A DNA stretch of 55,019 nt from positions 1 to 55,019 of the IMG/VR virus record IMGVR_UViG_3300046323_000133; one strand, 5' to 3'. The notes below the pieces were generated by a model. It saw only the letters and a program-made list of their open reading frames with translations, was not told the origin of the DNA and made no database searches. The translations under genes and the position numbers were made by a program. Positions 29,908 through 39,262 of this stretch are shown here, piece after piece (within the stretch, counting starts at the first letter, position 1; each line of letters begins with the position of its first letter). This DNA comes from a virus.

Positions 29908-30531
29908 TTATTCCTCCAAAATGAACTTTGCATTAAAATCAGCGCTGTAAGGCCTATCATGTCTAGCCCTTATTGACAGCACATCTCCTGATATAAGAGA
30001 TATACCGTTTTCAAATGAAAAAGAACAGTTTAATTGCGTCCCAAAATTAGTTCTCTGCTTATCAATAACATTTCCATTTAGAACAATCTCGTAAGCAGCT
30101 ATATTTGTTCCTGACGATTGTATTAGCTTTAGCTTAGAATTGACACTAACAGTTTTGGTTAATATCGTAACGTAAGAGCCGCTAGAAACCGCTAATATTT
30201 CATTATAATAATTTTTAACTGCAATATTAAGTTTACCGTCTATACTAGTCAGTAACCCTTCAACTCCATCTACATGTAAATCTATAGAATTTAACAATAT
30301 ACTATTAGCTTGTATTTCATTTTCTATACTATCTAATAATACAGTTTGGGCTTGTTGCTCTACTAAAGTAGAAACACCTGTAACTGCTACTGTACCATTT
30401 ACTGGTATTGGATTTCCAACATCATTTTTAACTTCTACTTCATTAGTAACGGTAATAGGACCATTAATAGTTAAAGTAGAGTTTGTAATCTCTGTTAAAT
30501 TTTTAGGTAGCTTTTTGTAAAAATTAGCCAT
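29908..30531 (-). CDS. Fibre-type protein
   Basis: The 207-residue protein has an N-terminal beta part (ITVTNEVEVKNDVGNPIPVNGTVAV), a helical segment (VEQQAQTVLLDSIENEIQANSILLNSIDLHV) that could trimerise, and a beta-rich C-terminus. Overlaps the coiled-coil gene's frame start region slightly. A small fibre or adaptor. Confidence 0.65.
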   Translation of the reverse strand: MANFYKKLPKNLTEITNSTLTINGPITVTNEVEVKNDVGNPIPVNGTVAVTGVSTLVEQQAQTVLLDSIENEIQANSILLNSIDLHVDGVEGLLTSIDGKLNIAVKNYYNEILAVSSGSYVTILTKTVSVNSKLKLIQSSGTNIAAYEIVLNGNVIDKQRTNFGTQLNCSFSFENGISLISGDVLSIRARHDRPYSADFNAKFILEE

Positions 30532-30885
30532 TTACCAACCTTTGGCGTTAAAACGTAAAGTATCTAAATTAGCGTTTCCTATAACAACAACTCTAACCCA
30601 GTTATAACCTACGTCAGATACATCAAATACCCCTAAACCAGAAGCATTTAAAGCAGTCTCAGACTCTTCAACATCTGTCCAATTGACAACTTTGTAATCT
30701 TCGGGCCTAGTTGCTTCTGGATTACCTCTATCTGTAGAACATTGTAGTTTTACTATAGCAGTAGCAGTATTAAAACCTATTTGTATGCTATAAGTGCTAG
30801 TACGTCCAACAAACAGCGCTTCTGACTGCCATGTGCCAGAAATAACTGAAGGTGCATTTATAAGCGTATCATTTATAGTTCTCAT
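30532..30885 (-). CDS. Beta-sandwich fibre-associated protein
   Basis: The 117-residue protein has a beta-sandwich pattern (STYSIQIGFNTATAIVKLQCSTDRGN... VGYNWVRVVVIGNANLDTLRFNAKGW). It resembles 34396-34758 in order of motifs (sample-type strand, W/Y-x-R strand, terminal KG), suggesting paralogues. Structural role inferred. Confidence 0.6.
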   Translation of the reverse strand: MRTINDTLINAPSVISGTWQSEALFVGRTSTYSIQIGFNTATAIVKLQCSTDRGNPEATRPEDYKVVNWTDVEESETALNASGLGVFDVSDVGYNWVRVVVIGNANLDTLRFNAKGW

Positions 30886-30907
30886 TGAGGCCCCTTGTTG
30901 TTAAATA

Positions 30908-33793
30908 TTAGACTTCAACAATAGTTATGTAATTGAATTTATCATCAGCAAACAAAGACGCCGCAGACCCTGAGTTCACTCGAATATCAAAATATTCTCC
31001 AGCTAAAAGACTAACAGATGTAGCCACAGCAGAAGTAGCATCAACACCGACTTCATTTATAACTTTATGAAATACTCCATTTTTATATAAATCTAAACGT
31101 CTAGATGCAGTTGAAACTCTACTTGCTCCCGTGATTGATACAGTCATAGCTCTAGGAGCTGTGAATTTCCAAGAAGCTCCAGTTGTTACGGCTCCATGAG
31201 TGTCATCGTCTTTTGTTGCATAATTTAAAATTACTACACCAGTACCTAGTGATTGCCCTGCACCTGTTTTGTATATAGCTCTAATTTTTTCACTAGCAGC
31301 AATAGTCTGAGGTGCCATTAACTTAGAAACATTAAAAAATGTTGCAATAGCATCGTTAGCCACTCCTAAAGCTCCACCACTATTTTGAAATCCAAAAACT
31401 TCTAAATAATCACCTACATTCAAATCAACTCTGAATCCTACAAACGGCTGTGCATTAATCCCAGAAGGGACATAGCTTCTACCTTCAAAAATTGACACTC
31501 CATTTTTAAGTACTCTTACTAGTCCCGTATATACTCCGGATGTGCCAAATTGTAAGCTAGCCTCTCCAAAGTAAGTACCCGTACTAACACAAACTACTCT
31601 GCTATTTACAGAATCCCAGACAAGACCCTTTGATTGAATAGTTGAATCGAAAGTTATTTTTGTAAGTGTGGCATTTGTTAGAGATTGTGATGCTCCTACT
31701 TTACCCATTCTCAAAGTTAACTCTCGACCGTCATAATTATCAGATACTCTAACACTTGAAGATTGACCTTGTATTGGAATCCCATAAGCTGTGAACGAAA
31801 CTTCTACAGATGCAGAAGCGACCTGACTACCATTTAATCTTGTCAAACCAAGGCCGGAACCGCTTGCTGCGTTAGAAAAATTAACTACAGTACTATTTTC
31901 ATTTAAAATAGAATGAAGTATTTGTCCAGATGTTCCATTATATGCCAATGTTCCATAGTTTCTATAACCAGGTAAACCCTTTATACTATCTGTCCTAAAT
32001 CCATTCGGAAGACTTATTTCTGCAATTGTTGCCGTAGTTGTACCCGCTGTAAACCGACCTTGAATATCAATCGAATCGCCATTTCTTCTGTATAAAAATT
32101 TAGAAGTAGTTATTGTTCCAAAGCCAGCTGTTGTTGGTGTATACTCTATCCAATCAGTAACCGGAGTCCCATATACATAAACTTGAGGACTAAGAAGAAT
32201 ATTGTCTAGTTTAATACTATAATCATCAACAAGAGACAGTCTATTATGCAAAATAAATCTTACAGAAGTACAGTTAGAATCAAATTGAACAGTGGCCTCA
32301 TACACATCACTAGTAGTTGACGAATTGGATAACAATTTAATATTAGAAGGTTCAACTAATTTAGAGTTAGTAATATCATAAAAAGTACAAATTACACTAC
32401 CATTATCAGGAGAAGCTCCGTTAAATCCTGGAAAAAAACCTCCTCCAGTATTGTCTACCAGGTATGCAAAAGAAATTTTTAGGGATTTTGCTCGGTATGC
32501 TAAGTCTAAAGGAATATTATCTATAGCCCACCCATTACCCTGAGCACTACCAAACGGTTTAGTCAATACATATGATTTAGTTCCAGCTAAAGGGCTTACA
32601 GAACTAATTGAAGTAGTGACAATAGGACTTCCACCAATACCATCTATAGGATATTGTACAGCACCGTCAGCATAAGGAACGAATATAGAAGAGTTAGTAG
32701 AGTCCGCGCTTCCGTTAGATATAAGATTAATAACACCTGAACTCGGAAGACTAGTCCAAGATAAATCTCCTGAAGTAGTAGAACTTAAAATTTGCCCATC
32801 TGCAGCAGGTACAGCTTCAGGCAATACATAAGCTTGAGTAGCAGCTGTGTTACTAGCTGAAAAAGAAATTTCGTTTCCAAGTGAATTAGCCCAAGATAAC
32901 AGCTTATTAGCACCGATTGTTAGTTTATTTCCAGTCCAACTAGCAATTGTACCATTTGTTGTAAAATCCGTTAGAGCACCATTGGTTAATACTAACAAAT
33001 TAGCAGCTTGATTTTGTATTTTTTGAATATTAAGAGTAGTCCAACGTCTTAATGTAGTACCTAAAGACTTAGAAACGTCAGTATCTGGGACTAAAGGCTG
33101 ATTTATACTTGTAGCAGTTAAATTTCCTAAGTCCGTATTAGCTTTTAAAGCTACTGCATCAAATACTGCATTTTGAGAAGGAGCAACATCTATAACTCCA
33201 TCTACTATAGCATCTGAAACCGTCGCAGCTTTTGCACGCGCATTAGTATAATATAAGTTTGTTACGCCTTCAGACAAGTCATCTGTAGATTTAGCTGAAA
33301 AAGCAGTATTAAATCTTGTAGCCGTATAGTACAACTTAGAACCTTCTGCAATATCATCAGTATCTAAGGTTACAGCTCCAGTTAACCCGTTAACAGAAAC
33401 TACTTCATTTGAATTAATAGATTTTTGCCAAACAGTGCCATTATACACTACCCAGTCTCCAATATTAAAACTTATAGAACCAGAACCTAAATTTTGCGAC
33501 CCAGCAACAATAACCTCATAAACATCTCCAGTATTACCAGTTCCATCAGCAAGTGTAGGCGTATTAGTAGAAGCGTTATATTGTCCTTGATATTGCATAA
33601 CTGAATTTGGCAAATTAGCTATAGGAACTTTTCCACCATTATCAAGAGGAGCATATCCATTTGCAGACCCTTTTTCAGATAGCAGTTGATAATCATTCAA
33701 ATCTGCAGACTCTGCCAAATCGGTAACATCTACTATTGTATCAAATTGTCCAGTAATCGGATTAAATATAAGTTTCTTTTTTTCTGTTGCCAT
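30908..33793 (-). CDS. Large tail fibre/spike with carbohydrate-binding-like and C1q-like domains
   Basis: The 961-residue protein starts with a virion-attachment-type segment (LIFNPITGQFDTIVDV) and fibre repeats (SKLYYTATRFNTAFSAKSTDDLSEGVTNLYYTNARA, about 150-190), a middle jelly-roll-like module (about 355-535), and two C-terminal beta domains (about 685-825 and 835-961) that look like C1q/TNF-type trimeric heads (FVGFRVDLNVGDYLEVF; SLLAGEYFDIRVNSGS). It is probably a main receptor-binding protein. Confidence 0.8.
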   Translation of the reverse strand: MATEKKKLIFNPITGQFDTIVDVTDLAESADLNDYQLLSEKGSANGYAPLDNGGKVPIANLPNSVMQYQGQYNASTNTPTLADGTGNTGDVYEVIVAGSQNLGSGSISFNIGDWVVYNGTVWQKSINSNEVVSVNGLTGAVTLDTDDIAEGSKLYYTATRFNTAFSAKSTDDLSEGVTNLYYTNARAKAATVSDAIVDGVIDVAPSQNAVFDAVALKANTDLGNLTATSINQPLVPDTDVSKSLGTTLRRWTTLNIQKIQNQAANLLVLTNGALTDFTTNGTIASWTGNKLTIGANKLLSWANSLGNEISFSASNTAATQAYVLPEAVPAADGQILSSTTSGDLSWTSLPSSGVINLISNGSADSTNSSIFVPYADGAVQYPIDGIGGSPIVTTSISSVSPLAGTKSYVLTKPFGSAQGNGWAIDNIPLDLAYRAKSLKISFAYLVDNTGGGFFPGFNGASPDNGSVICTFYDITNSKLVEPSNIKLLSNSSTTSDVYEATVQFDSNCTSVRFILHNRLSLVDDYSIKLDNILLSPQVYVYGTPVTDWIEYTPTTAGFGTITTSKFLYRRNGDSIDIQGRFTAGTTTATIAEISLPNGFRTDSIKGLPGYRNYGTLAYNGTSGQILHSILNENSTVVNFSNAASGSGLGLTRLNGSQVASASVEVSFTAYGIPIQGQSSSVRVSDNYDGRELTLRMGKVGASQSLTNATLTKITFDSTIQSKGLVWDSVNSRVVCVSTGTYFGEASLQFGTSGVYTGLVRVLKNGVSIFEGRSYVPSGINAQPFVGFRVDLNVGDYLEVFGFQNSGGALGVANDAIATFFNVSKLMAPQTIAASEKIRAIYKTGAGQSLGTGVVILNYATKDDDTHGAVTTGASWKFTAPRAMTVSITGASRVSTASRRLDLYKNGVFHKVINEVGVDATSAVATSVSLLAGEYFDIRVNSGSAASLFADDKFNYITIVEV

Positions 33794-33794
33794 G

Positions 33795-34394
33795 TTATGC
33801 CTTTGTTACTGAAGTTAAGCGATTAGAGCCATCATATCCTAAAGTTAAAGTAGCTACAGTAGTTCCAGCAGCGCCCCCATCTTTATACGTAACTGTAGAA
33901 ATATCTGTAGTCGCTCCTACATAAGTCATAGATATATAATCATGTTTAGCAGTCACAAGAGCAGCAGCTAACTTAGCATTTATAGAATCTGCATCAGCCT
34001 CTACATTGTTTAAGCTAGTATCTATAGAAGTTAAAGTAGAGTTTGCATCTACTAACTCAGCAGTTACAGAATTTAATTCAGAGTTAATATCATTAAGAGA
34101 AGTTTGGGCAGCAGCTTGATTAGTCTCAATGGCATCTACAAAACCAGCAATAGCTACTAAATCCGCTTCAATATTATCAGTATTTGCGTTTATAGCAGTT
34201 AACTGTACATTAGATGCAGCTACTAAAGCCTCTAAACCATCAGTATTAATGTTTATACTTTCAACATCTATTTCTAGATTATTAATTTCTGTTACAATAT
34301 TCTGTAATTCAGTTAATTGAGCTGTTTGTAGAGCTGAAGTAGCTAAACCCGTTTTATCTAATGTAACTGGAGGAAAAATAAAAATAGCAGCCAT
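33795..34394 (-). CDS. Coiled-coil fibre protein
   Basis: The 199-residue protein has a long heptad-like central part (LQNIVTEINNLEIDVESININTDGLEALVAASNVQL... to about 145) and a small beta C-terminus (DYISMTYVGATTDISTVTYKDGG). It suggests a trimeric shaft connecting to the large fibre gene just downstream. Confidence 0.7.
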   Translation of the reverse strand: MAAIFIFPPVTLDKTGLATSALQTAQLTELQNIVTEINNLEIDVESININTDGLEALVAASNVQLTAINANTDNIEADLVAIAGFVDAIETNQAAAQTSLNDINSELNSVTAELVDANSTLTSIDTSLNNVEADADSINAKLAAALVTAKHDYISMTYVGATTDISTVTYKDGGAAGTTVATLTLGYDGSNRLTSVTKA

Positions 34395-34395
34395 A

Positions 34396-34758
34396 TTAAG
34401 CTCCTTTAGCTTTCATAAGTAAGTACGCAGACATAGTTCCAGAAGCTGAAGTTGGAGTCCAAATTAATCTCATTTCTTTAAATGGCAATTCATTTAGAAC
34501 TATTTGAACATCTAATTCAGCAGTTATAGTAAGTGGTGCACCGAAATTAAGGTCATACCACGCTAGCGCAGCTTGGTCTGGTCTAAAATCAACATTTCTA
34601 GCTTGAACGCTAAAAGTACCAGAAGCTGGAGCACTAAATTTTACGTGATATGAGCAAGTATCTTGATTTTCAACACTTGTTACTGGATTTTGTATTTGGG
34701 CTACTGCAGCGTTTAAAGCGTCAAAAGCTGTATGTTTTACTACGGGACGTCTAGACAT
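34396..34758 (-). CDS. Beta-sandwich structural protein
   Basis: The 120-residue protein is beta-rich (YHVKFSAPASGTFSVQARNVDF... APLTITAELDVQIVLNELPFKEMRLIWTPTSASGTMSAYLLMKAKG), a pattern common to small tail or decoration proteins. It is the first gene after the ejection proteins. A hairpin (34778-34792) lies in its leader. Confidence 0.65.
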   Translation of the reverse strand: MSRRPVVKHTAFDALNAAVAQIQNPVTSVENQDTCSYHVKFSAPASGTFSVQARNVDFRPDQAALAWYDLNFGAPLTITAELDVQIVLNELPFKEMRLIWTPTSASGTMSAYLLMKAKGA

Positions 34759-34777
34759 GAAAACTCCTTATGGGCTA

Positions 34778-34792
34778 GGGGTTTTTGACCCC
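34778..34792 (-). other. GC hairpin in the leader of 34758
   Basis: GGGGT and ACCCC can pair across a five-base loop between two late genes. No U-tract follows on the minus strand, so it is more likely an mRNA stability or processing element than a terminator. Confidence 0.4.
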
Positions 34793-34816
34793 AGTTCTAT
34801 AAGAGTATTCTTGTTT

Positions 34817-37585
34817 TTAGTCGCCTATTTCATGCTGCTCAGTGCTAGATGATAAAGAGTCTGATTTGGACATTTTCCCAACTTGACCTGGATTAAAACC
34901 AGTTGGAGCTGATTCTTGTTCAGAGTTAAAACCAGCTTGCAAAGATTGAATATTTTGAGGATTCATACTTTCATGAGATTGCATGTCTAAAAGTAGTCCT
35001 AATTGAAGCTTTTCAGAATATTTTAGTTTGGTTTCATTTTTAGAAATATACTCCATAGTCACTTGCTTCATATTGTTGTGCATTTCAGGATATATATTTT
35101 TCATGACTTCTACATGTTCACGGCTTAAAGTGCCTTTAGCAGCTTTTTGTAGCATTTCAGACGGATTGTTTATAGCATCTAAATATCTAGACATTTTAGC
35201 TGTTTCAAATCCAGAAACTTTTGGCTGCTTACCAATATCAAATATACCTACACTTTTATTACTTTTTTTAGCTTTTGACGCTATAAACTGCATAACTTGC
35301 AAATACTTAGCATCAATAGCCGCTGCTGTGTTAGGAGCATGTTCAAACATGGCTGCAGTTTGTCTATTAGACTGTTGTAGAACTCTTTCTGGGTCTGTAA
35401 CAGCTACCATAGCATTGTCTACTATGTTGTGATAAGCTTCAGACTCATCTTTTGGCTTACTTTTTTTACCATCTACATTTTTAACAGCTAATTCTGAAGA
35501 TACTAATTGACGTAAAGTAGCAGGAGCTGCAGCTTTAGTAGTCTCTTTAACACCCGTTCCAAATGCTTTTAAGGCTTTAGAAGACATTAATTTAGCTTTC
35601 TGTATAGAGCCATCTAAAGAACCCATAATTAATTTTTTTTGTACTGGAAAGGTATTGAAAGCCGCTTTTGCGGTTTTAAAAGCTAGTGCGGACGCTGGGT
35701 CTATAGCAATTCCTACAGCAACATCGTCTGCGCCTACTCTAATTCCCGAAGTTCCGAGCCCCTCTTTTGCTAAAGATTTTTGAGAATTAAACACAACTTC
35801 ATTTAACACACTATAAGACTTATTTGCAACTAATAATTGGTCTAATAAAGAGCCTTTAGTAGCTTCTGTTCCTGAAAAAGCAGCAGCTTCTCTAACTAAC
35901 TCTCTTTGTTCAGCTCTTACAACATCTAAAAGCTTTCTACGTAATAACTTTTGAGAAGCTTCAGCTTCGGTAGCTAAAGAGCCGCCTTTAGGATAAATCT
36001 TTTTTTGTAAACTAACAGCATAGTCTTGTAACTTAGTAGCACTCAGACCGTTAGAGTCTATATCTTTTTTAACAGCAGAAGCAAATTCATCAGCTAATCT
36101 AAAAAGACCTTCTCTCTCTGTACTAGATACAGCTATTCCTAATCCTTCTAAATGGTCATCAGCAGCTTTTATTAAATTAGAACTTACAGAATCTCCGCTT
36201 CTTTGAGAACCAGTTCCTATAACAGTCGCATCGGAATTCATACGTTGTTTAACAGCTTCAGCATTTATTTCATCAGCCTGTTTGTAAATATCTCGTATCT
36301 TTTGTCCTTTTTTAGAATGAGTGCTTATTATAGCCTCATCAAATTCTTTATAAGATTTAGGATTAACAGTTTCTAATATATCTTGAACTTCAGACGTTAT
36401 TAAAGAATCAAAATCAGGTCTTTTTATACGGGCTTTAGCTAATGCTGAAGGAGTTAAATCTACTAAGTTCATAGCTAATTTTTCTTTACCAATATAACTA
36501 TCTAACTTATCAGACACTAAACCTTTAGCTTTACCAAAAGTATTAGAAGCTAAATCGGACGCAGAAGGAACTAAAGCTTTTCCTAAACCTAAAGCTGCTC
36601 CAAAAGTCCCTCCAATAATAGAACCTACTCCAGCATATGCTAATAAATTTTCAGCATTAAATTCTGCAGTACCAAAAGCTTCTTCAGTAACTAAACGTCC
36701 AGCACCTTGCATTGCACCTTGAACAGCTAAATTAGCAGCTCCTGGAGCCATGTGCTCAAGACCTCCATATAACATCTTATTAGCAATAGACTTTGCTTGT
36801 GATGCAGCGTATCCAGATTTCTCTAAAGATTTACTAAACAGGTTTAAGGATTTTTCAGCAGCTTTTTCAGAAAGCATTCCAGAAGTTGTAGCGGCCTCAT
36901 CAGCCAGAGAAGCAACAGTTTTAACTTCTGCAGCACTTAGTTTTTGAGTGCTATTAGCTAATATTTTTTTAGCAATAGCTTTTTCGGCAGCAAGACCTAC
37001 AGCTTCAGAAGCAGCTATTCCTGCTCCTACTTTTGTAGCACCTTTAGCTAGTAAAGAAGTACCTCCAGAAAGAAGAGCAGGGGCAACAGTTCCTACAACC
37101 TCTCCTCCTATAGACGCTACAGTATTTGCATTTTCTAAGCCACGTAATTCGTCGCCTTCATATAAATTTGCACCTTTTAGAAACTGGTCGGAGGCTCCAA
37201 AACTTAAACCTCTAGCAGCTCCTAGCACACCTGCTTCTAAGTTTCTATCTCCATATTTTATCTCATCATTACGTAATTGAGTTTCTTCTTTAGTCTCTAG
37301 AGTATAATCTCCAGAACTTAAAACGGCCTTAATATTTTTACCTTGAACTTGACCAGTAGAACCGTCGTATTTTTTAACGTTAAACATTTCCTCAGGATTA
37401 ACAGAGTAAGAATCAGATAGTATAGCTGTACTTAAATCGGACTCATTGTCTACAGGTACTAATTGATTATTATCTGTAGCTTTTACTTGATACTTTGGAA
37501 TAGCGGCTTGTTGCTGATTTTGCTGGTCCATTAACCCAGCTTCTGCAAACGTAGGAATTTCGTTACCTTGTAAATCTTTTGCCAT
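34817..37585 (-). CDS. Large ejection-type internal virion protein
   Basis: The 922-residue protein has Gly/Ala-rich hydrophobic stretches at about 150-200 (GEVVGTVAPALLSGGTSLLAKGATKVGAGIAA) and 315-335 (LLAYAGVGSIIGGTFGAALGLGKAL) that could insert in membranes, and long helical regions. Position downstream of the tail nozzle with two more large helical proteins matches the internal/ejection protein trio of P22- and T7-like phages. It has no lytic-enzyme motif that I can see. Confidence 0.7.
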   Translation of the reverse strand: MAKDLQGNEIPTFAEAGLMDQQNQQQAAIPKYQVKATDNNQLVPVDNESDLSTAILSDSYSVNPEEMFNVKKYDGSTGQVQGKNIKAVLSSGDYTLETKEETQLRNDEIKYGDRNLEAGVLGAARGLSFGASDQFLKGANLYEGDELRGLENANTVASIGGEVVGTVAPALLSGGTSLLAKGATKVGAGIAASEAVGLAAEKAIAKKILANSTQKLSAAEVKTVASLADEAATTSGMLSEKAAEKSLNLFSKSLEKSGYAASQAKSIANKMLYGGLEHMAPGAANLAVQGAMQGAGRLVTEEAFGTAEFNAENLLAYAGVGSIIGGTFGAALGLGKALVPSASDLASNTFGKAKGLVSDKLDSYIGKEKLAMNLVDLTPSALAKARIKRPDFDSLITSEVQDILETVNPKSYKEFDEAIISTHSKKGQKIRDIYKQADEINAEAVKQRMNSDATVIGTGSQRSGDSVSSNLIKAADDHLEGLGIAVSSTEREGLFRLADEFASAVKKDIDSNGLSATKLQDYAVSLQKKIYPKGGSLATEAEASQKLLRRKLLDVVRAEQRELVREAAAFSGTEATKGSLLDQLLVANKSYSVLNEVVFNSQKSLAKEGLGTSGIRVGADDVAVGIAIDPASALAFKTAKAAFNTFPVQKKLIMGSLDGSIQKAKLMSSKALKAFGTGVKETTKAAAPATLRQLVSSELAVKNVDGKKSKPKDESEAYHNIVDNAMVAVTDPERVLQQSNRQTAAMFEHAPNTAAAIDAKYLQVMQFIASKAKKSNKSVGIFDIGKQPKVSGFETAKMSRYLDAINNPSEMLQKAAKGTLSREHVEVMKNIYPEMHNNMKQVTMEYISKNETKLKYSEKLQLGLLLDMQSHESMNPQNIQSLQAGFNSEQESAPTGFNPGQVGKMSKSDSLSSSTEQHEIGD

Positions 37586-37606
37586 TTTAAATCCTTTTAT
37601 TACAGT

Positions 37607-39262
37607 TTAATTCTTTTTAACTAAAGAGTCAATATTTCCAGGCTTTTTACTATTAGGAGTAAATCCGTAATTTTCAATTTTATTATCCATTTTCTTTTCT
37701 AGATTTTTAAGAGTTTGCATTAGTCTAGCTTTAGTATTTACAATAGGACTAAGAGACGTAGGGTCCCCTGTAACTTTTTGTAATAAATCCATATCTGGAC
37801 CAGTTAAAACCCCTAATTTATAATTTTCTTCGTCTTTTAAAGTCAGCTGTAAATCGGTCATTATAGATTCTAAAGCTTGTCTATCTGTAAAATTCCATTT
37901 AGAAAGTTTATCTACTTGTGTCATAGTGTCTTTAAGTTTTCTAACTGTATCTGCCATAGGCTTAACTTTTTGAATAAAGTCTTTAGCTAGTTGTGGGTCT
38001 GTAGCCATACCATAACCTTTAACATATTTATCAGCATCTTTTCCAAAACTTTGAAGAGCCTGTTCATTACTCATATTATAATAATCTACATTTTGCATCA
38101 TTTGTTGTTTTTCAAATTGCTGAGCTTGAGCAGCTTTTAGTTGCATCTCATACTGTTCTCTTTTTTGCATAATTGCAGAACGAGCAGCATTTGCTTGAGA
38201 TTTAACAGCTAAATCAGTGGCTCCACCTTTTTTAGTTAATTCAGCATTCATTTGGTCTTGAACCATAGCTAACATTGCATTTTTTGTAGCAAGTACAGCT
38301 GACTTTTCATCTCCAAATTTTTCACGCATTTTATTTAATAAACTAGACTGGTCATCGATATTAGCTTTAGACACATTATATTTATACTGCATATTAAACT
38401 GTTGAGCAGCTACATCTTTATCAATAGCCTTTTCAATCATTTCTAAACCTATATTTTTATTAGTACCTTGAAGAGCTCCACCAATACCTCCTAAAGCAAC
38501 AGCTAATCCTGTCATAATAGAACCTTGAGTGTCTTGACGAGCTAAAAAAGCTCCTGGAATAACTTTATCTCCAGCTAAAGCTTTAAAATCTTTAATACTT
38601 TGTGTATAATCATCCATCTTATTTTGATAATTAAATTCAAAAGTTTCTTGTAATTTTTGTTGCTCATCCATTTTTTGCTGTTCGATATCTGCTTTTTTCT
38701 GAAAATACGCAGACTCTGCTACAGCTTTTTCTAAACCAGCTTTCTCAGCTTGATTTACTCCTAGCATAGCTGTTCCTAAAGAACCGCCAAACGGATTTAC
38801 AATCTTGGAAGTATCAGCTACAGTTTGAGTATTTTCTATAGGCATGTTTGCTACAGGAGGAGCAGCGATAGAATTCGCGGTTCCTTGTAAATTAGGGTCT
38901 ACAAAGGGTTTACCAGAAATTGTGCCCACTTGTTCTGGACTCAAAGGAGCTTGATTAGCTCTAGCAGCTGTATTTATAGTAGCCTGCTCCATAGCTTGAG
39001 TAACAGGAGCATTTAAAAAATCTTTAATTCCATTTTTACCATAAACATCATTAGACATTTGAACAGAATCTAGCAATGGACTTGGTATTTGAGAAAAATC
39101 AGTTGTTAAATTATTTTCAAAATTTTTAATAGGAACGTCTACTTGTGGAGCATAAGCAGTACCAGTTAAATCTGTAGCTGGTAAATTTGCAGGACTGTAG
39201 ACACCCATAGCTTTTTCTTCTGGACTTACATACGTATTACCAGTTTTAAAATCTTCAGCCAT
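37607..39262 (-). CDS. Ejection-type internal virion protein
   Basis: The 551-residue protein is helical and Gln/Ala/Met-rich, with a Gly-rich segment (SIMTGLAVALGGIGGALQGTNKNIG, about 255-280) and long coiled coils (AVAESAYFQKKADIEQQKMDEQQKLQETFEFNYQNKMDDYTQ). Member of the putative ejection trio. Confidence 0.65.
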   Translation of the reverse strand: MAEDFKTGNTYVSPEEKAMGVYSPANLPATDLTGTAYAPQVDVPIKNFENNLTTDFSQIPSPLLDSVQMSNDVYGKNGIKDFLNAPVTQAMEQATINTAARANQAPLSPEQVGTISGKPFVDPNLQGTANSIAAPPVANMPIENTQTVADTSKIVNPFGGSLGTAMLGVNQAEKAGLEKAVAESAYFQKKADIEQQKMDEQQKLQETFEFNYQNKMDDYTQSIKDFKALAGDKVIPGAFLARQDTQGSIMTGLAVALGGIGGALQGTNKNIGLEMIEKAIDKDVAAQQFNMQYKYNVSKANIDDQSSLLNKMREKFGDEKSAVLATKNAMLAMVQDQMNAELTKKGGATDLAVKSQANAARSAIMQKREQYEMQLKAAQAQQFEKQQMMQNVDYYNMSNEQALQSFGKDADKYVKGYGMATDPQLAKDFIQKVKPMADTVRKLKDTMTQVDKLSKWNFTDRQALESIMTDLQLTLKDEENYKLGVLTGPDMDLLQKVTGDPTSLSPIVNTKARLMQTLKNLEKKMDNKIENYGFTPNSKKPGNIDSLVKKN

